A DNA stretch of 64,000 nt from positions 620,001 to 684,000 of the forward strand of contig CAVQOH010000006.1 of NCBI GenBank assembly GCA_963714405.1. Reading direction: 5' to 3'. Source of the stretch: JAZGGS01 sp963714405. GTDB taxonomy: Bacteria > Bacteroidota > Ignavibacteria > Ignavibacteriales > Ignavibacteriaceae. Below the pieces are notes generated by a model. That model saw nothing but the letters and a program-made list of their open reading frames with translations, had not been told where the DNA came from and did no database searches. Below are positions 36,936 through 46,247 of the stretch, piece after piece (within the stretch, counting starts at the first letter, position 1; every line of letters starts with the position of its first letter). Both the position numbers and the translations under genes were made by a program.

Positions 36936-38429
36936 TTGATTAAAAATAATAAACCTACACATAATTTAATTTATGTTATTCTAACCGGATTATTGAGTAT
37001 TGTCATCGCTTATATGCTTTACTCTGATTTTCTTGGTGATGATACTTTTATACATATCGGATTTATAAAGGATTTAGCAAACAGCGGGGAATTCTCATTC
37101 GCTGGAACAAGAACTTATGGTTCTACTTCTCCATTGTGGGTAATAATGGGTGCTGTTCTCTCAAAAATATTTTTCTCACCGGAAGCAGCAATTAGATTGT
37201 TAAGTTTACTTTTTTCCTTCCTAACTATTTTTTTAGCACACAAAATACTAATTAACTTAAATCTAGCTCCCAAAATAATTTATATTTCTCTATTCTCACT
37301 GGCCCTCAATCCTTTTTTTCTGCGTTGGGCACTTACCGGAATGGAAGCCTCTTGCTCAATGAGTGTTGTTCTGCTAATCTATCTTCAATCAACAAATAAA
37401 AAGCATAATGCTCCTTACTTATTAGGAATTCTATTTACTCTTGCAATACTAATTCGTCCGGAGTTTTTAGGATTTTTTATCATATATGTTCTGTATCAAT
37501 TTTTCCAGCCAAATTCTGAAAGAAAAAAACTTCTTATTGTTTTACCAATAACTATAATTTTTATTTCTGGCTGGATTTTCTTTACTTTTAACTACTTTGG
37601 AAGCATATTGCCAAACACGTATGAATCAAAAGCAGGTGGCAGCATTTTCGAATCCACATTTTTTCATTCAATTCGAAGTTTGAAACTACTTGCAGGTGGA
37701 AACCTCCCAGAGTTTATTATGATTGCTGTGCTCACTCTCTTAACCTTATATTCCATTTTCAAAAACAACTTAAAAATAGTAAAGGACGTAAAAGATTATT
37801 TAAAGTATCTAAATAAGAGTGGGTTAGTTTTACCAATATTATGGATAATCGGATTTTATTTCTTTTATATCACTAAAGATGTAATTATAATATCCAGATA
37901 TTCATTAATGTTAGTACCCTTTTTAATTATTCTTACGGCTTTTACAATTAAATATTTTTCGAAGCGAATCAGCCATAAATCATTAACTTTTTTATTGATT
38001 ATCTATTTCACTTTCTCTCTGTTAGGAAATGGTTATGTAACACTTAGAATTGTTAAACCTGCAAGTGATGAATTTGTTACTGGATTCCAGACAACGTATA
38101 AAAAATTAGCGCATATTATCCACGAGGATTCAGAAAATAATTCTACATCTGTTGCATTAACTGATGTGGGAATAATCGGTTGCTATTCGGGTTCAAAGGT
38201 ATATGATTTTGCCGGACTGGTTGATAGATCACGATTTGATTATGAAAGTAGCTCTGAATATTTTATAGCAAAAAAACCTGATTATCTTATCCTACGTGAG
38301 GATTATCGCTTTGAGGAAATCCTTCCAGTCGGAATTGAATACGAAATTCTATTCAATAAAAAGATAGCAGGATTTGGGATAAATCATGCAGCTCCAAGAT
38401 TTATTACTTTATATAAGATTTATTGGTGA
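36936..38429 (+). CDS. Membrane GT-C glycosyltransferase (PMT/GT39-like)
   Basis: 497 residues, about 11 TM helices. First external loop SDFLGDDTFIHIGFIKDLA carries the Asp pair typical of GT-C enzymes, and YGSTSPLWVIMGAVLSK is a recurring motif of these proteins. The C-terminal domain is soluble. Such enzymes move a sugar from a polyprenyl-phosphate carrier onto a lipid or protein on the outer side of the inner membrane. TTG start with a poor ribosome site. A stand-alone gene, separate from the GT cluster at 42 kb. Confidence 0.8.
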   Translation: MIKNNKPTHNLIYVILTGLLSIVIAYMLYSDFLGDDTFIHIGFIKDLANSGEFSFAGTRTYGSTSPLWVIMGAVLSKIFFSPEAAIRLLSLLFSFLTIFLAHKILINLNLAPKIIYISLFSLALNPFFLRWALTGMEASCSMSVVLLIYLQSTNKKHNAPYLLGILFTLAILIRPEFLGFFIIYVLYQFFQPNSERKKLLIVLPITIIFISGWIFFTFNYFGSILPNTYESKAGGSIFESTFFHSIRSLKLLAGGNLPEFIMIAVLTLLTLYSIFKNNLKIVKDVKDYLKYLNKSGLVLPILWIIGFYFFYITKDVIIISRYSLMLVPFLIILTAFTIKYFSKRISHKSLTFLLIIYFTFSLLGNGYVTLRIVKPASDEFVTGFQTTYKKLAHIIHEDSENNSTSVALTDVGIIGCYSGSKVYDFAGLVDRSRFDYESSSEYFIAKKPDYLILREDYRFEEILPVGIEYEILFNKKIAGFGINHAAPRFITLYKIYW

Positions 38430-38672
38430 GAACAAGTAGCAGCAAATATAAATGAGCTTTATTTTGAAAAAAGTGATTAAGAAATAAGTGATATGAGCAT
38501 ACCCAGAGTATGATCCGAAAAATTAAGGCAGCTGTAAAGATTTATTAATTATTTACATTTAGTCCTGATTTCTTAACTGCTTTTGTTACATTTTTGTGAT
38601 AAATTTCTCATAAAAGTATTATACTTTTATAACCAAAATTCCAAATTTATTCACTCACTAAATACAAATGAT

Positions 38673-39527
38673 ATGAGCCGTAATAATTTAAATTATTTGA
38701 AGTTACTAGTTTTTACATTTTTTTTAATCGTTGTCTTTCCATTGCAGCAAATTTACGGAGGGGCATGGCCTCAAAAGAAAGGATCAGGCTATTACAAACT
38801 AGATTTTAGATATTTAGGAAGCAGTAAAACTTATAATTCTGATGGTATCAAAATTTCAATTCCGGAATTGCAGGATGTGACACTTGGGTTTTTTGGATCT
38901 TACGGAATTACTGAAAGACTAACTGGGTTTATTGGGTTTGCAGGTTATAAATCTGTAAAAATTGATACTCCCTCAAATGCAATAAATTTTGATAATGAAG
39001 TTTCCGGTTTTGGTGATATCAATGTTGGATTAAAATACGGTCTAGGTAAAATTGGAAAAACTTATTTTAGCACAAAAATTATACTGGGCTTACCAACCGG
39101 AAAATCAGATATTGATAGCAGCTTGTGGATTGGCAGCGGTGATTTTAACCAGGTAATTGGCCTGGAAGCAGGATATTCTTTTTATCCTGCCCCCTTTTAT
39201 TTAAATGGAGGGGTAACATTTAATAATCGCACTCAGGGTTTTGCTGATGAATTTGTTTATGCAATTGAAGGTGGATACAAAATAATAAAAGACTTAACAT
39301 TAATTATGCGATTCCACCATCAAATCTCACTGAAAAATGGTGACTCAAATGTAACTGGCGGATTGTACACTTATGAAAACAACCAGCAATTTTTTGCTTA
39401 CAGTGCTGAGTTAATTTATAAAGTAACAAAAAACTTTGGAATTAAAGGTTACTATGAAAGCGGCGGAAAAGGTAAAAATATAATTTCCACTCCTGTTATT
39501 AGTGCAGGAATATTTTTAACACATTAA
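38673..39527 (+). CDS. Outer-membrane beta-barrel protein (transporter-like)
   Basis: 284 residues from ATG 38673, which gives a proper signal peptide (LLVFTFFLIVVFPLQQIYG). An upstream TTG at 38583 would only add an unlikely extension. It begins GAWPQKKGSGYYKLDFRYL and has many beta strands with aromatic ends (GFFGSYGITERLTGF, GDINVGLKYGLG, LPTGKSDID). This resembles the MetA-pathway/phenol-degradation outer-membrane protein family. Function unknown. Alone on this strand. The 240-base gap before it holds a weak 5-bp hairpin (38498-38512). Confidence 0.8.
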   Translation: MSRNNLNYLKLLVFTFFLIVVFPLQQIYGGAWPQKKGSGYYKLDFRYLGSSKTYNSDGIKISIPELQDVTLGFFGSYGITERLTGFIGFAGYKSVKIDTPSNAINFDNEVSGFGDINVGLKYGLGKIGKTYFSTKIILGLPTGKSDIDSSLWIGSGDFNQVIGLEAGYSFYPAPFYLNGGVTFNNRTQGFADEFVYAIEGGYKIIKDLTLIMRFHHQISLKNGDSNVTGGLYTYENNQQFFAYSAELIYKVTKNFGIKGYYESGGKGKNIISTPVISAGIFLTH

Positions 39528-39529
39528 AA

Positions 39530-39555
39530 AAGCCGGCTTGGATTTTAGCCGGCTT
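39530..39555 (-). terminator. Bidirectional terminator
   Basis: Perfect 9-bp stem AAGCCGGCT (39530-39538) with AGCCGGCTT (39547-39555), 8-base loop. On the minus strand it is followed by TTTTTAATG, ending the DUF2911 gene; on the plus strand it closes the outer-membrane gene 3 bases after its stop. Confidence 0.85.
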
Positions 39556-39573
39556 AATAAAATATTAATTCAA

Positions 39574-40623
39574 TTACTTAGAACCTAATTGATTTAATGC
39601 TCCTTTTATTCTTTCATGCTGATTTTCAGGAGCCATATCTAAAGCTTTTGTATAAAATTCAATTGCTAATTTATTTTCTCCCTTATTCATATAACCTTCA
39701 CCTAAGCTATCATAAACATTCCACGAATCTGGATTCATTTCAACATTCTTTTTGAAAATTTCAATAGCTTCATCAGTTTTACCAGCAAATAAGAACTGGT
39801 AACCAAGTGCATTTACATCATTCTCATTTGCATTTTCAAATGCTTCTACTTTTAATTGATTAGCCTCATCATTTCTGCCAAGTTCATCAAGTATGACAGC
39901 TTTTGTAAAAGTATTTGTAACGTTTTTATTAATCTGAATTGACCTGTCAGCCCACTCTAATCCTTGTTCAAGCATCACATTATTTTGATAACAATAATTA
40001 GCTGCCTGGTTCCAACCCTGCCAGAAAAATCCCGGTAAAGATGTAAGCTGTTGATTAATATCTTCAACAACAAGTTTGTTTAAATCAATTTCTATTGTAA
40101 ATGGAACTTTTAATTTTTCCCATCTTAAAACAGCAGTGGTTGAATTAGGTGTAACTTCATCAAATGAAAAAGTTAATAATTCTGTAAAATCAGTGGCCTT
40201 AGGGGCTGCAGAAAATCTCATTAGGTCATTTTCCTCTTTATAGAAAAAACTTCCCCATGCACGGAAATCTTTGTTTAAAATAATTTCCCACTGATTCTCC
40301 GTTGGAATCATATGCAAACCATAAGTTCCTGCAGGTACATTTTTTCCATCAATTTTTACTGTATGTGAAAATGATATAGTAGTGTTCTCATTAGCTCCTG
40401 CTCTCCAAACTCCATTATAGGGAACCAGAGCACCCCAAATTTCTCTTCCATTTACTAAAGGTCTGTGATAATCAATTGTGATATCCACAACACCAATTCT
40501 TTGTGAGACTGTTGCATGCTGGCTAACTCTTGGCAAAGTTATACCCTGCTGAGCAATCAAAGAAAATGAAAAAAGGAAAATCAGCACAGCTGTTCCCCAA
40601 AACAGATAGTTTCTGTTGTACAT
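39574..40623 (-). CDS. DUF2911 protein with C-terminal TPR repeats
   Basis: 349 residues, signal peptide ending SLIAQQG. DUF2911 core (about 25-185): VSQRIGVVDITIDYHRPLVNGREIWGALVPYNGVWRAGANE, THKIDG-like sequence and DFRAWGSFFY. Residues about 195-345 contain tetratricopeptide repeats (DELGRNDEANQLK, FLFAGKTDEAIEIFKKNVEMNPDS, GEGYMNKGENKLAIEFYTKALDMAP). The DUF2911 fold is beta-rich and its function is not settled. Secreted. Ends at the palindromic terminator at 39530. Confidence 0.9.
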   Translation of the reverse strand: MYNRNYLFWGTAVLIFLFSFSLIAQQGITLPRVSQHATVSQRIGVVDITIDYHRPLVNGREIWGALVPYNGVWRAGANENTTISFSHTVKIDGKNVPAGTYGLHMIPTENQWEIILNKDFRAWGSFFYKEENDLMRFSAAPKATDFTELLTFSFDEVTPNSTTAVLRWEKLKVPFTIEIDLNKLVVEDINQQLTSLPGFFWQGWNQAANYCYQNNVMLEQGLEWADRSIQINKNVTNTFTKAVILDELGRNDEANQLKVEAFENANENDVNALGYQFLFAGKTDEAIEIFKKNVEMNPDSWNVYDSLGEGYMNKGENKLAIEFYTKALDMAPENQHERIKGALNQLGSK

Positions 40624-40758
40624 TTTTACCTCCGAATTAGTTTAATAATAATATCGGGATGAATTTAAGAAAGGAAATTTTTAAAAATAATTTTTTATGA
40701 CTATCGGAAAAATGAATTGATGTGACGTAGCTGCTAAGGGTAATTGATAATTCTAATT

Positions 40759-40962
40759 TTATTTTTCATAATCAATGATGCTTTGCTGTATCCTGCTTGT
40801 TAAGCTGTGCGGTGCAATTCTTCCACAGTGGCCATTTCCAAGTGTATCAGGTATGCATAAACGAAAACACCATGCTGATCGATTGTGAGTAAGCGGACAT
40901 CCCAAGTAAGTGTATTCTCTAAGTCCCTGAGATGTTTTTATTTTCCTTATAACTAATGCCAT
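40759..40962 (-). CDS. Small Cys/His-rich protein
   Basis: 67 residues. It contains CPLTHNRSAWCFRLC and NGHCGRIAPH, giving Cys22, His26, Cys32, Cys36, His45, Cys46 and His52, enough ligands for one or two metal ions. The rest is basic. It sits in a 520-base gap (40624-41143) between two genes on the same strand, with a terminator behind the upstream gene, so it would need its own promoter. The ribosome site is weak (AAAGTAGAAA). The dense ligand pattern argues for a real gene, perhaps a zinc- or iron-binding adaptor; I cannot name it. Confidence 0.6.
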   Translation of the reverse strand: MALVIRKIKTSQGLREYTYLGCPLTHNRSAWCFRLCIPDTLGNGHCGRIAPHSLTSRIQQSIIDYEK

Positions 40963-41093
40963 TTTTTTCTACTTTAGTTAGAAAAAATCTATATATAAAA
41001 CTAACTTTGTTATTTATAACTTCCAATTATTGATCAATTATAAGATTGAAAAATAATTGAATAAGACAAAAAAAATAATTTAGTGAATAAAAA

Positions 41094-41117
41094 AAGCCCC
41101 AGAAAGTCTCGGGGCTT
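41094..41117 (-). terminator. Rho-independent terminator after BamE-like lipoprotein gene
   Basis: AAGCCCC (41094-41100) pairs with GGGGCTT (41111-41117), 10-base loop in which AGA and TCT can extend the stem past a bulged C. On the minus strand it is followed by TTTTT, 27 bases beyond the stop. Confidence 0.85.
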
Positions 41118-41143
41118 CTACAAATCATATATAAATATGTATT

Positions 41144-41899
41144 TTAATCGTTCAATTCTTTAACAGTGAATGGATAAAATTCTTTAGATGTAACCCTCTG
41201 GCTTGCTTCATCAAAAACAACACAAAGTTTGTATTCAACTTCATATTCAACCTTATCAACTGATTCTATCGTAGCATCCTTTTTACCAACAGTCTGGGTA
41301 ACGTATTCAATTCTTTTTTCAATCATTTTACCAGTTGTTTGCGGTTGTTTCATTTTTGGCTGTTTCAGTTTTAAGCTATCCACAGGAACTTTTGTTTTCT
41401 GTCCTGGATCATAATTTTGCTGTTTTCCAGTAGTTCCTGGTTCTTTATACAGCGAGCCTGTAGCAGCATCATATTCTTCCTTTGTAACTTTTTTACTGCC
41501 CAAATAATATACGGGAACTTTTTTAGTAATGGTTTGACCCGCTTTAAAATTATTATAGAGAACGTAGTAATCTTCAGTTTTTTCTTCATCATAAACCCAG
41601 GTAACGTACAATTCTTCTTTGTTTGTTTTAAGTTCCTTAGGTGCCAACCAACGGCTTTCTTCATTTTTGGTATCAACGGTGTCCACGTTTACTGCTCTCA
41701 ATGGATCTTCAGAAGTAACTTCAACATCTACAAGTTCGTTTATTCCTCTTAAGATTGAACCCGGTTTACCTAAAATACCTTCAACTTCTTCATACGTCAT
41801 TCCTACACCAACTTCTACAACTTCTTCTTTTGGTTTTTCGCCGCAGGAAAACATCATGAATGTAATTGCTAATATGAACGCTAATTTAACTAGTCTCAT
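41144..41899 (-). CDS. Lipoprotein with BamE/SmpA-like domain
   Basis: 251 residues, lipobox MMFSC (Cys19). VEVGVGMTYEEVEGILGKPGSI (about residues 28-50) is the opening of the SmpA/OmlA (BamE-like) fold. Then a long linker rich in Lys/Pro/Gln/Thr (KLKQPKMKQPQTTGK), and a beta-strand end (YKLCVVFDEASQRVTSKEF). Members of the fold are small outer-membrane lipoproteins that support barrel assembly. The low-complexity linker is unusual for the family. Whether it is part of the Bam complex is not known. Confidence 0.65.
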   Translation of the reverse strand: MRLVKLAFILAITFMMFSCGEKPKEEVVEVGVGMTYEEVEGILGKPGSILRGINELVDVEVTSEDPLRAVNVDTVDTKNEESRWLAPKELKTNKEELYVTWVYDEEKTEDYYVLYNNFKAGQTITKKVPVYYLGSKKVTKEEYDAATGSLYKEPGTTGKQQNYDPGQKTKVPVDSLKLKQPKMKQPQTTGKMIEKRIEYVTQTVGKKDATIESVDKVEYEVEYKLCVVFDEASQRVTSKEFYPFTVKELND

Positions 41900-42000
41900 G
41901 GCTTATGTGCCTCCTTATATAATTGATAATTCTTTGTAATGAAGTAATTTTAAACTTTTGCTATAATATTTCAAATGCAAATGTGCAGTGTAAAAATACA

Positions 42001-43773
42001 CTATTTTTGTTCAATTTTCTTAAAAATTGGGCTCTCTAATTTAGGATTTTTAGCTTTAATAAGTGGAATTTGTCGGTGCTCTTTTATAGATAAACGATAA
42101 AGTGCATAACGAAAATCCTGCTCAAAATATTCACTGATCAATTCAGAATCATAATTACTTAATCCATTTTCACAAAAAGAATTTTGCAGTGAATCATCAG
42201 CATTACACCAATAATTCCAATGCAAATAAACTCCATCTTTGTATTGATTAAAAAGAATCTGTTCGACGTAACTTTTTTCATCAGTAAGAAGAGAAATTTG
42301 CGCAGCATTCTTTCCCCAAATGTGAAACATATTTGGATTATGAGTTAACACAATTGATTTCTCAGGTAGAATTTCAGCAAATTTTTCAGCATAAAGATGA
42401 TCGGCTCTTGCACCCCATGCCTCCTGAGTTTCTGCGCGAACCTGCGGGAGAAATTTAAAAAATGAAATGATAATTATTACTGCTATGATTGAATTGATAT
42501 AAATATTATTTTTTTCGTTAAATCTAAATAAAGTTTGCAACCGATGAATTCCAAATCCTGCCAGAACAGTTAAAGGTATGTACGAAATTAATGAATACCT
42601 GACATCAGCCCCATAACCATAGCTACCAGCGTAAAAGAAAAGGAATATTCCCCAAAAACATAAAAACCAAATCAACAGTAGGAATTTTTCCTTAATGTAT
42701 GTTTTAGAGAAAAGGCTAATAATAAATAGAATAGTGAACAAGAGTGGAAACTTCAAATTATCAAAATAAAATAAAAAGTTAACAGAAAAATTATGAACAA
42801 AGTAATCAAAACTTATCTTTGCACCAGTTGTTCCCCATCCTTCGCCGCTAGTAGTGAATAAGTGTAAAATAAATCCAAAAGAAAGGGCAAGGAAAAGTAA
42901 TCCGTATGAGTAAAATCTTTTCTCTTTAAATTCGCCGCGCTTAAACATTAATATTCCCAACAATGCAATAACAATAATTAATAATGATTCAGGTCTGAAT
43001 TGCACGGCAAAACTTGCTAAAACTGTTGTAAAGAATAATGAGCCTTTTGAATTCTCTTTCAGAAAGATAATTAGTGAAAGAATAAATAATGCACTAAATA
43101 ATGCTGTTGAAGGCTCTGCAGCTGCAGTGCTGAACCACAATAGGTTTTGAGGTATAAGTGTATAAATTAACGCAGAAAAAATCCCGATTAAATAATTACT
43201 AAACATTAAATAGGCAATAAGGAAAACAATAAAGATAGAAAATCCGAATAACAAATTGTTAAGAATAAACGCTGCTGTTTCGCTAACACCAAATATCCTA
43301 TAAACAATACTCAGCAGGTAAGGATATGCATATGGTTGTTTATTATAAAATCCTTCATAGCAATTATAAACACCATAAATTGTACCACCATTGTTGCATA
43401 GTTGTGCTTTTTGCAATAACGCTAAGTTTTGTCCTACGTTTTCGTATATATCTTCATCGTAATAAATTCTGTGGGTTCTTGGTGCAACAAAGCTCGTAAG
43501 AAATATTCCAGCGAATGAAATACCAATCAAAAGAAAAATAATTTTACGAGGAATAAAACTTATAATTTTTTTTAAATATGGAAGAAGTAGAATAAAACCG
43601 ATGATGATAAAAATCAGATTAATTTCTAGAAAATAGAAATGCGAATTGACCAGAAATTTTTTTACTTCTGATATGTTAAATACATAAAAACATAATGCGA
43701 TTAGCAAAATATATACTATATATCCTGCAGTAATTAATGCCGGAATGATTTTAGTTTTTGTAGTACTGTTCAT
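42001..43773 (-). CDS. Membrane GT-C glycosyltransferase (ArnT/PMT-like)
   Basis: 590 residues with about 12 TM helices. The first large loop, HRIYYDEDIYENVGQNLALLQ, has the DE motif of GT39/GT83 (PMT, ArnT) enzymes that use a polyprenyl-phosphate sugar. SYGYGADVRYSLISYIPL is a later membrane motif, and a soluble C-terminal part (about 435-590) follows. Last gene of a three-gene run (GT2, carbamoyltransferase, GT-C); gap to the carbamoyltransferase gene is 24 bases. Likely acceptor: lipid or glycan in the periplasm. Confidence 0.85.
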   Translation of the reverse strand: MNSTTKTKIIPALITAGYIVYILLIALCFYVFNISEVKKFLVNSHFYFLEINLIFIIIGFILLLPYLKKIISFIPRKIIFLLIGISFAGIFLTSFVAPRTHRIYYDEDIYENVGQNLALLQKAQLCNNGGTIYGVYNCYEGFYNKQPYAYPYLLSIVYRIFGVSETAAFILNNLLFGFSIFIVFLIAYLMFSNYLIGIFSALIYTLIPQNLLWFSTAAAEPSTALFSALFILSLIIFLKENSKGSLFFTTVLASFAVQFRPESLLIIVIALLGILMFKRGEFKEKRFYSYGLLFLALSFGFILHLFTTSGEGWGTTGAKISFDYFVHNFSVNFLFYFDNLKFPLLFTILFIISLFSKTYIKEKFLLLIWFLCFWGIFLFFYAGSYGYGADVRYSLISYIPLTVLAGFGIHRLQTLFRFNEKNNIYINSIIAVIIIISFFKFLPQVRAETQEAWGARADHLYAEKFAEILPEKSIVLTHNPNMFHIWGKNAAQISLLTDEKSYVEQILFNQYKDGVYLHWNYWCNADDSLQNSFCENGLSNYDSELISEYFEQDFRYALYRLSIKEHRQIPLIKAKNPKLESPIFKKIEQK

Positions 43774-43797
43774 TACTAATTAAAATAATAATTTTTT

Positions 43798-45486
43798 TTA
43801 TTGTGTTACAATAAAATCGCCAATAATTAAATACTTTATCCCGGTTGTTAAAAATGTTTTTATTGCGTCATTAGGAGAGCAAACAAGAGGTTCACCATGA
43901 ATGTTAAAACTCGTATTTAGTACAACTCCTTTACCCGTTAATAATTTTATCTCTTTTAACAAACTTACATATTTTGAATTATTTTCAGCCAAGATTTGTG
44001 GGCGGCAAGAGCCATCAATATTTATTACAGCAATTAAATCATTCCTGAATTCTTCTTTAACATCATAAGCCATCGTCATGTAATAATCTGGGAAACCCTT
44101 ATAATCTGCAAGTAAAACTGATGCATCCTCTTCTAATATTGTTGGACAAAACGGTTGATACCATACACGCTTTTTCAGTCTAAGATTCAATTCATCTTTA
44201 ATATTTGCACTATTTGGTAACGCCAAAATACTTCTTGAGCCGAGTGCACGCGGACCATATTCCATCCTATCCTGGAACCACAGGATAATATTTCCTTTAG
44301 AAATGATTTCTGCAGTTTCTTTGGCTACATTTTTTGATTTTTTGAAACTAAGATTTACATCATTTAAAGCATTCTCAATTTCTTCTTCGGGATACTGCAA
44401 GCCAAAAGCGACTGAATTAAATTTATATTGTGAAACATCGTTAAGCTTATAGTTGCGGTACATAGCAGCACCAAGCGCTAAACCACCATCACCCATATGT
44501 GGAAAAACAAAGCAACCATCGCATCCAGGTAAATTTCTGATTTGCATATTAACTTTAACATTTGAGGCTACTCCACCCGAAAGTGCTATTTTATTAATAC
44601 CTGTTTCTTTAATTGCGTTCTTGATTAAAATTAAAATGTGATGTTCTAATGTTTTTTGTGCCATATTCGCAAACTGTTCAGAGGGAAAACGCCATAAAAT
44701 CTTTTTCAATTCATTATACATTTCCAAACTGCTGTACTTCGCTTTAATGTTTAAAGCTTCAACTTTGAAATAATCCAGCATCGGGTTTTCATCATCGGAA
44801 ATAGGATACGCATAATCTGCAAGAGCCATAACTTTTCCTTCATCTTCAAGCTCACGCATATTCATTAAATTTGTAACATGTTCAAAAAATATCCCAAAAG
44901 AGTCCTTAGCAGAAATCGTTGAGATGTTTTTAAGTTTATTATCTTTGAAAATATTCACAGTTCCCGAAACACCATCACCTAGTCCGTCAAGTGTTATTGT
45001 TAAACACTCATCAAAGCCGCTGCAAAAAGCTGCTGCAGCAACATGGCAAATGTGATGATCAACTATACTTAGTTTAAAATTTCTAAATCCAATTTTTTTT
45101 AATTCTTTGCTGACTAGTTTTTTACTTATAAAAGATGATAAGTAATTAGGTTTTAATTCAGTGAGTTTATATTTGAATTTTTTCTTCTGAAAATTGAAAA
45201 ATGTTAAATCTTTTTTTCTTCTTCTAAGAGCGTAATATTCTTCTTTTGTTGAGGGTACAATTCTTGCGAGTGTTTTTGCAGGATCAGAAGTTGAAACCGC
45301 AATTTCTTGTATATCTGTGGATTGTATATTTAAATAATTAAGACAAGCTTCAATTGATTTATAAGGAAATTTAATTTCTAATTTTCTTCTTGTTAATCTT
45401 TCTTCATTTATGGCTACTAAAATCTCACCATCTTTAATGATTGCGGCCCCCGAATCGTGACCATCCCAAATGCCAAGAATATACAT
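43798..45486 (-). CDS. O-carbamoyltransferase, NodU/CmcH family
   Basis: 562 residues. N-terminal domain (1-340): LGIWDGHDSGAAIIKDGEILVAINEERLTRRK, the metal/ATP-binding VDHHICHVAAAAFCSGF, TITLDGLGDG and ALSGGVASNVKVN. C-terminal domain (about 370-560): LWFQDRMEYGPRALGSRSIL (GPRALG, the carbamoyl-phosphate site), and GVVLNTSFNIHGEPLVCSPND. Family members carbamoylate sugars of Nod factors, polysaccharides or antibiotics. The gene starts immediately after the GT2 stop and lies before a GT-C gene, so it probably decorates a glycan. Confidence 0.93.
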   Translation of the reverse strand: MYILGIWDGHDSGAAIIKDGEILVAINEERLTRRKLEIKFPYKSIEACLNYLNIQSTDIQEIAVSTSDPAKTLARIVPSTKEEYYALRRRKKDLTFFNFQKKKFKYKLTELKPNYLSSFISKKLVSKELKKIGFRNFKLSIVDHHICHVAAAAFCSGFDECLTITLDGLGDGVSGTVNIFKDNKLKNISTISAKDSFGIFFEHVTNLMNMRELEDEGKVMALADYAYPISDDENPMLDYFKVEALNIKAKYSSLEMYNELKKILWRFPSEQFANMAQKTLEHHILILIKNAIKETGINKIALSGGVASNVKVNMQIRNLPGCDGCFVFPHMGDGGLALGAAMYRNYKLNDVSQYKFNSVAFGLQYPEEEIENALNDVNLSFKKSKNVAKETAEIISKGNIILWFQDRMEYGPRALGSRSILALPNSANIKDELNLRLKKRVWYQPFCPTILEEDASVLLADYKGFPDYYMTMAYDVKEEFRNDLIAVINIDGSCRPQILAENNSKYVSLLKEIKLLTGKGVVLNTSFNIHGEPLVCSPNDAIKTFLTTGIKYLIIGDFIVTQ

Positions 45487-46194
45487 TTACTTTACCTTTT
45501 TAGCCCTCGTAAAAAATAAATATTTAACAAAAGAGTAAACATAGCGGAAGGATACTTTTCTTAAACTAATGTTTGATTCTCCAAAAAATCTTCTTCTTTC
45601 ATGTGAAGGAACTTCAGCCATTCGGTAACCAAGCTTTAGTGTTTTAATTATCATTTCCTGTTCAATGGTGGTAATTCTTTCTTTCAAATCTAATTTTCTA
45701 AGCACCTCAGTTTTTATTGCACGAAAACCATTCTGGCTTTCACTTAACCTAATTTTAAATTTCCAGTTAATACAAGCCGTAATAAATGAACTTCCCATTA
45801 ATCTAAAAGTTTCATCAAATGTACCATGTAATTCGTCCGAGCCGCCAAGAAGTCTTGATGCAGATACATGATCAGCGGTATCATTAAGTATTGGTTCTAC
45901 AAGTTTTGGAATGTCTTCTGGAATATGAGATCCATCCGCATCAATAAAAACTGTTATTCTGTTTCTTATATGTTCAATTGATCCGCAGAGCGCGTTACCT
46001 TTACCGATGGGTGGAATATTTATCACTCTTGCACCGGCAGCTTTTGCATTTTCAGCGGTTTTATCAGTAGAATTTCCATCAATCACAAGAACATCATTAG
46101 AATATGGCTGTACAGACTTTACAATATCAGCAATAGTTCCCTCTTCATTTTTTGCAGGAATCACAATAGATATTTCATTTACAGGAATTATCAT
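45487..46194 (-). CDS. GT2 glycosyltransferase (polyprenyl-phosphate sugar synthase-like)
   Basis: 235 residues, no TM helix. GT-A fold: ISIVIPAKNEEGTIADIV, VLVIDGNSTDKTAENAKAAGA, and the metal-binding VFIDADGSH (DAD, about residues 78-86). The C-terminal half (QNGFRAIKTEVLRKL, EVPSHERRRFFGESNISLRK) matches dolichyl/undecaprenyl-phosphate mannosyl- and glucosyltransferases. It would load the carrier sugar used by the GT-C enzyme at 42001. Adjacent to the carbamoyltransferase with zero gap. Confidence 0.9.
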   Translation of the reverse strand: MIIPVNEISIVIPAKNEEGTIADIVKSVQPYSNDVLVIDGNSTDKTAENAKAAGARVINIPPIGKGNALCGSIEHIRNRITVFIDADGSHIPEDIPKLVEPILNDTADHVSASRLLGGSDELHGTFDETFRLMGSSFITACINWKFKIRLSESQNGFRAIKTEVLRKLDLKERITTIEQEMIIKTLKLGYRMAEVPSHERRRFFGESNISLRKVSFRYVYSFVKYLFFTRAKKVK

Positions 46195-46247
46195 TACTTA
46201 TTCTTTTCAAAAATTATAACAGGTTTCATTATTTATATCAGTTTCTA

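Noticed and set aside
38498..38512. CATAC/GTATG hairpin before the outer-membrane gene
   Set aside because: Only 5 bp, no T tract, common by chance in AT-rich DNA.
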